NCBI GenBank assembly: GCA_947069175.1
Contig: CAMTDV010000009.1
Location: forward strand, 11,665,663 to 11,729,662
Source of the DNA: Scalesia atractyloides
Lineage: Eukaryota > Streptophyta > Magnoliopsida > Asterales > Asteraceae
Direction of reading: 5' to 3'
DNA length: 64,000 nt
The position numbers were made by a program, and so were the translations under genes. Positions 49,368 through 61,000 of the stretch are shown here, one piece after another. Below the pieces are notes generated by a model. It was not told the DNA's origin and did not search any database. It saw only the letters and a program-made list of their open reading frames with translations. Each line of letters opens with the position of its first letter. The stretch's first letter is position 1.

Positions 49368-52300
49368 AGGTCCGTGATCAGGCGGTTCTAGACGGAAGTT
49401 AGTGGATAAACGTAAACCGATTCGGTATAATGTTATTACAGAAAGGAGTAGAAACAGAATGCAGCGGAAGTCTTCATTCATACCGAAATAGTATACATCT
49501 TTATAAGTCCAGCTGCCGAAGTTCCTTGAGAGAATCCGGCAGCACCTCCTCGTATGGATGCCAAAAACTTAAATGACAAATGAACAACACACCTATATAT
49601 AGGGAAACAGGTTCGCTGGAGTGTATGGAAGTTTGGGTGAACTTGCCTAAGCAAGTTCGGCCGAACTTGACATTGCATAACAATCTCAAGCGAACTTGGC
49701 CTGCTATAGTCAAGTTCTGGCAAACTTGACTAAATGCACATCAAGTTCGGGCGAACTTGACCAATACAGGTCAAGTTCGGGCGAACTTGTTCCCTTTTAC
49801 ACTGAAATCTCCGTATTTCGGTCGTGTGTTCCATTCTAACCTATACAATATTCAACACACGCTCTATCTAGCCTATTCGACAAGTGACGAACACAATAGT
49901 GCATCAACAAATTCCCCCTTGTTCGTTACTGTCGAAGCTTGATCTTGAACTTCAAAACTTTGAGCCGTGTTTGAATATTCTCTGCAACTTCAATCAAGGT
50001 GTATGCCGATGTCGTCGAGACGCGTCAACAGATTCCCCCTTAATAGATGATCCTGGTTTGCATTAACAACTTTCAATACCGCTGAAATCTCCAGTTCAGA
50101 TCTTTAGTTGCATGGTTTCCGACTCCTCTAATTTACTTGACGACAAATTTTCTCGAATAACCATCAACTCGAAACTAATCAATGCAGCAGCTTCTCCATT
50201 TCGACGATAACCGCATCCGAGTTCAGTTTTTGAATAAGCGTTGAGTATCGAGAGTTTATTCCGCACACTCCTAAAGTATCAAAAACTCAACCGACAATTG
50301 ATAGAAACTTCGAATCACCCCATCGGAAAACTTCAAATCAACGAATACCCTCGAAAATCCGAAATCCTGATTTCCGTAATCGTAGTTAAGCACCCTTCAG
50401 AAAGATTTGATTAGCAAATGGGTAATCTGCTCAATCAACAAATCTTCATCGGAAACAGATAATCTGGTAATGCATCGAATCTGAGAAACATACGTCCACG
50501 ATCAAAATCACATTCTTCTTCTTTAGTCACAATGTCAGATATATAGTTATCCCCGGTAGACTAGCGCCACTTAATCACCAAACATCATCATCCAACGGCG
50601 GTTAGTCCAAAGAGAAGAATCATTCATCTGCTTGAAGATTAAAATAATGGCCACCAAAGGTTATCATCAGATTTCCTTGGTGATTTTGAAACCATCCGTC
50701 TTCAGAGCTAGTCATTAATCCTAAGATCATCACTGAACGTATTGAACGTCCTCAGTTCCTTCATCGGTACTAACATCTGCTAATCCAGCTAACTGTTCCT
50801 TAACCGGAGATCAGGACTCTAACCCTTAAGCATCAATCTGAATCATGATCTGAATAATCTGAACTTCCTGTGATCACGGAATCCCAAATGTATAACCTCT
50901 TTTGTCAGCAACTGATATACACAGCTTTGTCTGGAAGATCCGATCCCATAAATCATCTTCTTTAATCATGGTACCGCGTACAACCCGGGGCAACTGAAAG
51001 TACAGAGCATCCTTATCTCCTGGCGGTTAGTCCAGTCAATAGTTCATGTGGAATGCAGAGTTAAAGATAGGCAGTCGTGTGTGCTTCCAAACCATACGCG
51101 CGACACAGGTGTCAATCCACAACAATGACCTCAGAATCTGATAAACAACTTCCTCCAAGACTCAGTTATGTAACCACCCACTTTCAAAATAGACATCAAT
51201 TTGAAATACCCAATGAATCTCAATCCTCTGCATTTCCCGATAATCTGCAATCGATAACCACCCGGATACTGTTGCAGTAGTCACAAATTTCAAAAATGCC
51301 AGAATCTTCAAATATTGAAAATTTTTTATTCCCCCTTATTTTTGCAAATTTTGACCACACTGAAATTCCCCCTGAAATCCGGAACTTTAAGTTTTTAACA
51401 AATGCGGATTTATAGTTTAGGCCCATTACTAGTCACGACACCCAAATGATCAACGTTCTGCATCGGTATCAATGACTCTCCCGTTATCTTCAAAATTCTT
51501 TGACCGTATCACCAAATCTGTACTCTGAAGCTCTAGACGGTGTCCCCGAACATGCCGGTTCGGTCTTCGAAAACTCGAAAAAATTTCTATCGCCAAATTT
51601 ATTCTGGACACTCATCACATCAATACGATCAACAAAATTTTTCAATGCCTTTTTCTTTTTAAGGCATTGGACCAAGTTCGGGCGAACTTGGTCACCCATC
51701 ACCAAGTTCGGGCGAACCTGATCAAGTTTAGGCGAACTGATCAAGTTTGGGCGAACTTGATCAAGTTCGGTCGAACTTAATCCCCCAAATCAGCCCATTT
51801 TTCACATTTTTCGATCCAGAATCCTTATTTCTTCGAATTTCGAGATGAATCCACCATAGATCTGGTCGAAAATGGTTTTCTAACAATCCTATCCGTTCAG
51901 TTTTGGATTTTGTCTTTGGATTGTAGGTTTATTTCATGATTTACGTCTAAAACCCCTCCTAATGTCCATAAATGTCCAAATTCATGAGCGTAGGTGATAA
52001 CCGTAGCTCTGATACCAATTGATGGTCCGTGATCAGGCGGTTCTAGACGGAAGTTAGTGGATAAACGTAAACCGATTCGGTAGAATGTTATTACAGAAAG
52101 GAGTAGAAACAGAATGCAGCAGAAGTCTTCATTCATACCGAAAGAGTATACATCTTTATAAGTCCAGCTGCCGAAGTTCTGGAGAGAATCCGGCAGCACC
52201 TCTCCGTAGGGATACCAAACACTTACATGACAAATGAACAACACACCTATATATAGGGAGACAAGTGCGCTGGAGTGTATGGAAGTTCGGGTGAACTTGC

Positions 52301-52532
52301 CTAAGCAAGTTCGGCCGAACTTGACATTGCATAACAATCTCAAGCGAACTTCGCCTGCTATAGTCAAGTTCGGGCGAACTTGACCAATACAGGTCAAGTT
52401 CGGGCGAACTTGTTCCCTTTTACACTGAAATCTCCGTATTTCGGTCGTGTGTTCGATTCTAACCTATACTATATTCAACACACACTCTATCTAGCCTATT
52501 CGACAAGTGATGAACACAATAGTGCATCAACA
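49368..52532 (-). mobile_element. Element F: non-autonomous LTR retrotransposon without coding capacity
   Basis: Two LTRs, 49368-49909 (542 bp) and 52023-52532 (510 bp), share GGTCCGTGATCAGG at one end and GTGCATCAACA at the other. On - the primer site TTGGTATCAGAGC lies inside the right LTR at about 52008-52020, and a polypurine tract AAGGGGGAATT lies next to the left LTR. A TATA (CTATATATAGG) is at 49593-49603. The ~2.1 kb interior has no recognisable gag or pol. The element interrupts the Copia A gag region between codons seen contiguous in Copia B (compare 10195-10220). Palindromic motifs with centre GG occur in both LTRs and in the leader (51673-51780), the mirror of Copia C. I could not define the target duplication. 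Confidence 0.85.
49910..52022 (-). other. Interior of element F
   Basis: Non-coding by inspection. It holds a leader-side motif cluster at 51673-51780 and four polypurine-like words (ATTCCCCCTT or ATTCCCCCTGA on +) near 49911, 50032, 51330 and 51366. The rest is mixed sequence with only short frames and no domain that I recognise. Confidence 0.6.
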
Positions 52533-54184
52533 GCAGCCATGAGAGCACAATCATAATCATCTTCACACACATCTGTATCCCATGGATCAGATAGAGAGAT
52601 CTTTTCTTCATCAACAGTATCTTTTGAAACCACTGCTTCATCACAACTTCGAAACTCATCAGACTTAGACACTTGTTCCACAGACTCATCACCTTCAACA
52701 ATTGTCTCTAAGGCCATTAAACAAATATATTCATTTTCAAAATCATTTTTGGCCATAAGAGCAAAGTTTTCATCAGTTAATTCCTCTGGCAAACTACTCC
52801 AATCAACAAAACCTTGAGTGAAACAGCTTTTCTGGTTAACCTCTGCGGAGCAATGGTTTGAGTAGTTTGAGTGACATCGGGTGCTTGTTGCACATACACT
52901 TGAGGTGGTGGTGCTTAGACATACTGAATTTGTGGAACAGTGGCTTGAACATAGTGCACTGGCACAATGGTTGCTGGGTGTGCAAAATGAGCAGTGTTTT
53001 GAACTTGATGAGCAGGGGTATAATGGGAATATTGGGCAGTGCTTTGTGTGTGTTGGGGTCTAGGGCCTGATGTGTTACAATTGGTCCAGAATTTTGAGAT
53101 CTTCATTCTCTGGAAAAGTGTCCTAACCTATTGCACGTATAGCACTTGATTTTAGACTTGTCTAACCCAACCTTCAACCCTCCATGCAACCCAGGGAATT
53201 TCCTACATGTTCTCTTGTAAATTTACTAGCTCTAACACTTAATAGAACCAGTTGGTGCAAGATGTCAATCTCTTCCAAATAAGATGGTTCAAAGTGTTGC
53301 GAATTATTTAACTCAAAAGAGAGATTGTCAAAGGTTTGGCTTTCCCCACTTGCAGTAAATGCATAGTTGGGTGAGTAAGAATCAGAGTTAAAGTTTCATC
53401 CATATCAATAAAATGATCATAACCCTGATCCTTTCCACTGCCAGAACCCTCTTCTTGGCCAAATAGAGCTGTGTTACCCAAAGTGTAAACATCAGTTATT
53501 TTACCAGACTCTTGTAGCTTCTTTTTCTGGTTTAACTCTCTCTCACAAGTGAGGAGTATGCCATGAAGCTGTGTGAGTGACATCTTTTTGAAACCAACAG
53601 ATGTTCGTGTAACGTAAGCTACAGTGTCCCAGTTTTCTGGTAACGATTGAAGGAAACGACTATTGACAGTCGACTTTGAGAATACAACGTTCACCAGTTT
53701 TAGTTCACTTATTAGACAGCTAAAACGTTTGAACTGTTGTGTTAACGACTCACCTTTGACGTGACAAAAGGTTTCATACTGTTAATTCAGAATTTTTCTA
53801 TTGTTTTCGATAACCTCTTTAATACCACCGAATTGCTCTTTTAGTGCGCCCACAACTCCTATGCACTATTGCAGTGGAGCAGTCCAGCATAGATCTCATT
53901 GGGTAAGGCAAAGCAACAATGCTAAACACCTTAGCATCCAATTCTATTTTCTGGTAATCCTGCTCGGAGTAGTTGTCAGGACTTTTTGGCACTTGAGTAT
54001 TAGGATCTTCTGTACTTGGAACCATTGGAATGTGAGGTCCAAATACAACAGATTGCCAACAACCGGTGTTCTGTTGAGCTAAAATATGTCCCATCCGACG
54101 CTGCCATAGTAAATATTCATTTCTCTTCAGCATTGGTGGTTAAAAATTTAACCAATGTTGGAATCAGGTGTGTTTTTGGGACAT
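52533..54184 (-). pseudogene. Copia A gag
   Basis: It starts at ATG 54184 (MSQKHT) and hits a stop at once. The gag core follows: MLKRNEYLLWQRRMGHILAQ (54133 on), then MNVVFSKSTVNSRFLQSLPE (53694 on). The CCHC knuckle near 53145-53105 reads CYTCNRLGHFSRE-stop: the last Cys codon TGC has become TGA. The acidic continuation LTDENFALMAKND is at 52780-52740. Element F enters at 52532. Confidence 0.82.
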
Positions 54185-54327
54185 TTCTGATGGTTTTCAA
54201 CTGATTTTTGTTTTAAAAGCTTTTAAATGCAACAAAACTCTGTTTTCCACAAACTCTCAAACAAATTAGCAGGGAGAGCTGATCTTTCAAATCAAATTAA
54301 TAGTTAAATCAAATTTTGTTTGACCAA

Positions 54328-54968
54328 GCTATGATACCAATTGTTAGGATCTAAGTTTTAATTAGTTGTGATTTTTGTTTCGAAAATGGAAAGTGAAGGT
54401 AGAAATCAAACAGCGGAAATATAAGGAAAACTTTTATCACAGCTAATGGTCGTTTGTTTTGATCATCATGCTTTCAAACTCATAGTTTTTGCATGTGAAT
54501 CACAAACTCCCCCTTAGCCCAATAGGAACGTTTGAATAGTACAGAAATGCAGAGAAGATGATATGTGAATTATCTTTTAGATAGATAAATAAAATAGTAC
54601 AAACGATTGAGTATTTATACTAGCACTTCTAACCTTTTGAGCATCTTTTGATGACGTCAGGGTTGATAGTGACAGGCAACAAATAAATCTAACTCTAATG
54701 ACTGCTAAGCCTAAACTCTGATCAGTGCCAAGCACTGTTACATTATATATAAAAACTATTAAAGCTAAACACCAATCTCTATCCTCTATTGTGCCTTCTG
54801 GCAGACCTTTGATCTTGTCGTTTAGTGTTGGCAGATGATAGAAGGTAGAGCTTTAGGCTAAGAAGGGTTTATTGCACAGAGCTTGTAAACTCTATTATCT
54901 AGACCAAACATCTGATGTGTTTTTGGCTTTATATCATCTGTTCCTTTTTACAGGGTTCAATCCCAACT
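54328..54968 (-). promoter_or_regulatory. Copia A 5' LTR with promoter and primer site
   Basis: The LTR is 54342-54968. The primer site on - is TTGGTATCATAGC at 54328-54341, one base off the tRNA-iMet match. The TATA-like GTATAAATAC (-) is at 54611-54620. The outer end reads CCCAACT instead of CCCAACA. The target repeat ACACT follows at 54969-54973. Confidence 0.9.
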
Positions 54969-54973
54969 ACACT

Positions 54974-57369
54974 AATTGTGACAATATTTAATTCAAAACC
55001 AATTTCATTTCATTAATAATAATTATCAATACATTACACAGAAACAAAGTACTATGGAAAATTCAAAGTACAACAAAGTTTAACATAATGAAATAACAAA
55101 TCTAGTATTTCTAAATGCGTTTCTAGAGTCGTCCCTACTAGATTTCGTCGTAGTCAACATCATCAACCTGGAATATGTTTAAGAGTATAGTTCAACACAA
55201 AACCATTGGCGAGCATACAAATTTTGTTACATAGCATAATAGTGAAAAGGTTGACTCATATCCAACATGGCAATTTGCGTATTATGTTACTATCATACTA
55301 ACATGTTTTATCTATATGTCAAACCAAAGTCTAAAGCAATCATGCTTACCATTGTCACCAAAATGACAAGGTGTAAAATAGTTTACTTAACAATACCACA
55401 AGAATACGGGCGGTGCGTTAATCCTATAGCGCTATGATTGTCAAGGGAGGCTAGCAAAGTTAATGAGCATATAAACACAAGTATACATAGCATGTGATAA
55501 CAAGACTATTACAAGTTTCATGATAAAATGGATATAGTGTGGTCATAGCAAGTTTAGATGTGAATCGTGATTTGTATAGTTAAACATGTTGTACCCAAAG
55601 TGTATAAATGGAAAATGGGTTCGAGTATACTCACAGTTTTGCAAAGCTTCCTAAGAAGACTCCCGCAAGTCGTTTGAGGTTGAAGTTGGAGAACGAAACA
55701 CCAAGGTTACCCTACATGGGGTAAACAAAGGTGTATGAGTATTCGGATGTTTAACGGAAGATTTGGATTCAGAATTTAAATATGTAAAGTATATATGGGA
55801 AAAGGTAATTATCTAGACTTGAAACACCCATTTTTGACACTATAGCAGCCCGTATGGATGAATGTGATTTCATGGGTTAAATTACCCATTAGAATGTAAC
55901 AATGTGTTTAAGTCTTAGATAATGTAACCTAGTGTCATGACAAGTAACCATATTGATTATTATCAAGGGTTCGGTATATATATATATATATATATATATT
56001 TAGTATATCGTATGTCCAACATGTTTGTCATGGAATTTCATAGAAGTCATGTATGGAGGTAGGGGGATAACCGTCCTTTAACCTCTTTCGTAAGAGTCAC
56101 CAATACACAAATTGTCACAAGGACAATTCGGATGGTCATGAATGAAATATAAAGGAAATATACATTCTTCTCACTATACCAAGTAGCCAAGAAATCTTTA
56201 ACCCGATGAGACATTCCGACATAGAAAGAGGTAACTAACTATATCGGAGGCTAGATGGGGTTATGTCACTTTGGGGTCTAGCAAACGACTTGGGATAGCA
56301 AGGGGAAATCATCAAGTGAGGTGGTGGATTGAAAGTAGGATAGCCAAGACTTCCAAGTAATCACACTCATACCAAAGCACAAGTCTTGTCACAAGAACAA
56401 GCTCGGATGGTTTCAACACTTGTGGGTTAATAACCATAACAAAATAGAAAGTGTGGAGGTAATTGACACCTCCGATTTTGTATGAAACAACCTTGGCAAG
56501 CTCTCTAACCATAGTCTTGATTAGGAGCATAGGAGGCACAAGATTGTATGAGAAAAATATAATTTAACAAAAGTTTTAAAGATTTCTTACAAAACAGAAA
56601 GTTTGGACCTCAAAATGGTGATGTTCCACCTTGGTTTTTCATGAAAACCTGTGGAAACACTCCTAGAGGTGTTCCAAGCTTTTTAGAGGAAGAAGAGGTG
56701 AAGAAAATAGGAGAGAAGTGAGTATGAACTCACTTTGTAAGTTAGATGTTTCTGCCCAGAACTTGATATTCTAGAGAATTAGAGAGTAATTTGAGAGTAT
56801 AGATGAGTTTGGAAAGTGAAAATGGGTGTATGGAGGCTTCTTTATATAGAGAGGAGTTTGGGTTTGTGTTTATGAAACTTGAATGGTGAGTGGGGAAGAA
56901 GAAAGGTGAGAAAAATGGCCAATATGCATTCAAGAAACAACTTTCTGTGGATCAGGGGCTAGACGCTACGCCACGCGCTATAGGGTTAGGCGTCGCATTA
57001 CGCCACACCTTATTTTAGCCAGATTTTCATTTTAGTCCTTAAACTTTGGTTTGTCCTTCATTTTAGCTAAAACTTGGTGTTTTTGCAAGTTTTTAAGTGT
57101 TTAACATGTATGCAAGTATAATTGAAGTATCGAGAATGTATGTATGAGTATTTGCATGTATAACAAGTATCGATTTGTGTGTAAACATGTATTTAACAAC
57201 CGAAATACATGTAAGACAAGTATGTATAAAGTATGAATTCCCTTGCAATCAAAGTCTGGGATTACAAAGTTGAAATTGAAATATGAATACAATACAAATA
57301 CAAGTTTCTATAAATAGAATTACGAACACACTTTCTAAATAAGGAAAGTACAAAAAGCGAAGTGTTACA
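54974..57369 (-). mobile_element. Main part of the solo Gypsy-type LTR (family E, copy 2)
   Basis: This continues 1162-1231 after Copia A. Non-coding. The complement of GTGAGTATAC near 55625 matches position 2-11 of copy 1. A (TA)n run is at 55974-55999. A GC-rich patch near 56955-57005 (GACGCTACGCCACGCGC) stands out from the AT-rich surroundings. It ends GTGTTACA at 57369. Confidence 0.75.
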
Positions 57370-58025
57370 TAAGGTCTATAAGTTTGTTGAGGAGCACAAC
57401 CATGGTTTTGTTGAACAGCCTGATAAGCATTTTCTCCCGTCTGAACGACACCTCACTTAGCTCCAGAAGCATGTTATACATAGCATGTCTAAGTTGAATT
57501 TGGGACCGGTTAAGGCGTTTAATGTAATGAAGACTTGTTTTGGTGGTTTTGAAGACGTGTGTGCAAGTAAAGTTGATTTTAAGAACTACAGAAGGTAAAT
57601 TAACTTGTTTATTGGGGATTATGACGCTGATATTGTTGTGAGACATTTGCATGAAGAAAAGAAGTCCTAGCCTAATTTCTCGTATGATTACTTTACAGAC
57701 GATGATAATCGTTTGAAGGGACTTTATTGGTGTGATGATCAATGAAAACGTAATTACCGCGTGTTTGGTGATGTGATTTCGTCCGACGTTATGTATCGTT
57801 CTAACAAGTAATATTTTATAATTCGTTTTTTCTTTGTGTTTGGTGTTTTAAACGATTAAATGCAATGGCATGTTCCAGTTTCATTTATTAATGGCGTTTC
57901 CATGTGCAGATACTCTATGGTCTTTGTACCTTTCACTCGTATAGACAATCACCATTGTAATGTTACATTTGGTGCTGCATTATTAGCGTCAGAAACTTTT
58001 GATACGTATATATGGTTGTTAAGAG
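57370..58025 (+). pseudogene. FAR1/FHY3-like pseudogene, block 2 (FAR1 end, MULE start)
   Basis: It continues block 1 in frame with VYKFVEEHNHGFVEQPDKH, the C-terminal FAR1 domain with its His pair. The conserved linker LNLGPVKAFNVMKTCFGG and VDFKNYRR follow, and then the MULE transposase-like domain begins (FSYDYFTDDDNRLKGLYW, FGDVISSDVMYRSN with the expected first Asp). An intron at 57808-57909 (102 nt, AA|GTAATATT to CATGTGCAG) separates this from YSMVFVPFTRIDNHHCNVTF and ASETFDTYIWLLR. Stops near 57456, 57595, 57670 and 57745 disable it. The CACTA-type element enters after AGAG at 58025. Confidence 0.85.
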
Positions 58026-61000
58026 CGCTACAAAAATTGCCATCTAGTGGCATACAAAAAGTGCCACTAAAGACCATTGTTGGAATAGTCGGCATACAAA
58101 AAAAGTGCCACTAGAAGTGATGACGCTAAAGCTATTTAGTGGCACTTTTTTTATCTGCCGCTACAAACTTTTGGGCTTTTAGTGACACTCTTTTTTGCCA
58201 CTAAATTATTTTGAGCTTTTAGTAATACAAATTAAATTCCATTATAGACATTTATCTTATTAATTCTGATTAATTAAAATCATTATTTATTTACAATATA
58301 AAACAAAAATATAAATATAAACTGTAAATTATAGAAAATCATACTATCATAACTTCGATTAGGTTCCGAACGTATTGCAAATGTCTAATACGTGTCACAT
58401 TAAGTCTAAAATCAAACATATAAAACAAAAACCTAACAAATATTTAACTAAAAACTCGAAACTTCATTGCGCTTATAAATAAAATCCTCATCAATTGTGT
58501 CATGGTCGATGGTTATCATCAACTCCCATTATGCAAAGTTCCAACAGCTCCCTGATTGAAACATTGAAGAGAAAAAAGTATAATTCCTAAATTCAAGATG
58601 CAAAACTTAAACTTTTAAAAAGTTTAAAAGAAACAAAGGATAAATAGCAACAAGCTTTTTCAAGTGAAATTTACCATGAGAGGAAGCAAGATTATATAAT
58701 CATTTGCCAATTGAAACAAAAGTGGAACTAAAGTCAAGGGTACATAACAACTTAAGCCATGGTAGTAGCCATTCCACCCTGTCATCTAAAATCGAAGACA
58801 TAATTAGTTGCAGAGAGCAGAAATTAGATGCATAATCAGTTCCAAAAATAAAAGAAGATAATATTGTACTATTTATACTTACCATGGTGAGTTTGTTGGT
58901 GCTAATATTCCTATTTACGAGTATCTTTCACACAATTCATGAGCTTTCTATAATTCACCGCTTTATATTGCCAAATAGACCTGAAAAGGAACTTATAGAA
59001 ACCAACAAATATATTCAATAAGGGTACTTGTATATAATACATCATTCCATGCTAAATTATTAGAATAATGTTAAGTACCTGAAGTCACGTACCATATAAT
59101 TAAGAAGTTGACTATTAGAAGTCAAATCAGTAAAACATGCTAGATACCTGCATGAATATAACAACAAAAAAACATAGTACAAATTAGTAGTCTGCCAAAT
59201 AAATAATAATACATAAACCGATTTTTTGATGTTTTAGAGCTTCACCCATCTAACTATGTTTCCCTCCATATTGTAACATATGCTGATCGAATGTCTAAAG
59301 GTTAATATATGATTTTAATATTAATATAAGAATAATACATCACAATATCCTTCACCTAGGTACAAGTAAAATGGAAAAAAATAATAAGTAACACACATAA
59401 AGTAAAAGAAAAGTAAGACAATAAAACAAGCACATGGGGTGCATCGCTTTTACATTACATATTTAGCAGCATGATCACGCCCAATACATATATTCAATGT
59501 TGTAGCAAGCACTAGGCACTAGTCAAACGGTGAGGTACCGCCTAGGGATTAATCTGAAATAATTGGAATGGACTTTTATGTATAATTTTATGAATTTATT
59601 TATATTTACCATTAATTTTATATTTTGTATATATAAATTCACAAGTATGAGTACTAAATATAAACTAATGAAGATGAAAGGGGGTTATATGTTAAAATAC
59701 CCAAACTTAAATAACCCTAATCATCCTAACTTTCATCATACGTTGTTTTCCCACTCCACATCTCCTTCTTCATCAGACGATAGTACCCAGTTATCTCTAC
59801 AATGGTTCAAAATCATGGAGTAACATTTGATTTTTGTTTGAATTAAGGTAACAATTCGTTTCACTTAACTGATTTGGTCGAAATTTTGACTAATATCTGA
59901 TCCAGTTTTGACCAATTTGGTCCGATTATAGGCGACTTTTGACGTATTTTTTCAAACATTGACCTAATTTGACTTTGACCGCCTAAATTGAGCGATTTGG
60001 CAAAATATGGGCGACGGACCTCGATGAGCGACTAATGACCGCCTAGGCGCGATTTCTGCAACACTGTATATGTTATATGCCCAATGCCTCAATATATTTC
60101 TTGATTGTCTATTAAAGAGGCTGAAAAACTAAATTTACCATTCAAGAATTGCTCAATTAGGGGTTTTGAAATAATATACTTTACCCCAAGAAATTTTAAC
60201 GTGGTTTCAATTGTTTCGTTGGCCAAAAGAAAATAGAAGAAAACCAGAAAGCAATTTAGAAAGAATATTTTAGACTAACTTTCCATTCATATCTACTAAA
60301 CTCATGAACTTCCCTTGTATAGGGATACAAATTCTAAACAAACATGAACAAGTAAACACTACTACCACTACCTACGAAAAGATGGGATCATGGGCATCCC
60401 CATGTCTCCTTTTATTCTCACACACACTAATATGCATAAAAACTAATTTTGAAATAATAAAACGCACATATAGCTTCATTTGACCATGCCAGCTTTGACC
60501 ACTCTCATCCTTAATTAAAGGAATAACTGAAAAATGGTAAACATCATTTTAGGAACATACGAACGGAACCGGGCACGTAATAAATTTTTAAGGGTGGGAT
60601 GAAAAAATGTGCTAAATTAGCTCTTCTGTACCCATCAATTCATAAACTTCAAACAAATGAACATCATTAATATGTTTAAATAAACAAAAATTCTAACAAG
60701 AGGGAACTTAGATCTAATACAATCAACTAATTGTGTTTGAACCCATCTACCCATCTTTAATCAACTAATCGCCTTATTCTAATTCATCAAGTTGCAGCAA
60801 TCACATTAAATTTTAAGTACTCATATGTAATTTTGAAACAAGTGGTCCTTCTATGTAGAATCAACTACACAATATAATTTAGTTTATTGAATTATCCAAG
60901 GTGACCTATAGTTCTTATGTAACAAAAGGTTAAAAGCCTCCATATTTAACAGAAAAGGTAGTCAATTTCAGTATTCTTATGTTCTTGAAGTTACCAGAGA

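Larger units (their letters stand above)
1232..54968 (-). mobile_element. Copia A: SIRE-like Ty1/Copia retrotransposon with nested insertions
   Basis: LTRs are at 1232-1863 and 54342-54968, and both begin TGTTAGGATCTAAGTTT on the + strand. The target duplication is ACACT at 1227-1231 and 54969-54973. Read from right to left the element has LTR, primer site, gag (54184 to about 52533), gag-pol linker with CCHC finger (49362-48012), protease/integrase/RT/RNase H (17999-14660), env-position ORF (14180-12651, then 4149-1864) and LTR. It is opened by element F, Copia C and Copia B in turn. Its own length without guests is about 12 kb, which fits SIRE/Maximus-type Copia elements with an extra ORF. 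Every coding part carries frameshifts or stops. Confidence 0.92.
1162..57369 (-). mobile_element. Solo Gypsy-type LTR (family E, copy 2), split by Copia A
   Basis: The LTR starts TGTCACACCCCAACC at 1162 and ends in GTGTTACA at 57369. Its own sequence is only 1162-1231 plus 54974-57369, about 2.47 kb; everything between is Copia A and its guests. The flanks are GAAGG on the left and TAAGG on the right, a 4-of-5 target duplication. Deleting the element restores the FAR1 reading frame. No internal gag-pol of its own is present, so a solo LTR left by LTR-LTR recombination is the simplest reading. Orientation is inferred from the matching end of Gypsy D, whose LTR also reads TGTCGCAACC on + while the element lies on -. 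Confidence 0.75.

Noticed and set aside
57365..57742. 125-codon minus-strand frame
   Set aside because: It is antisense to FAR1-like block 2, which has clear family similarity on +.
59563..59823. 86-codon + frame in the CACTA-type interior
   Set aside because: Low-complexity, AT-driven, and lies within the suspected MITE; no domain.
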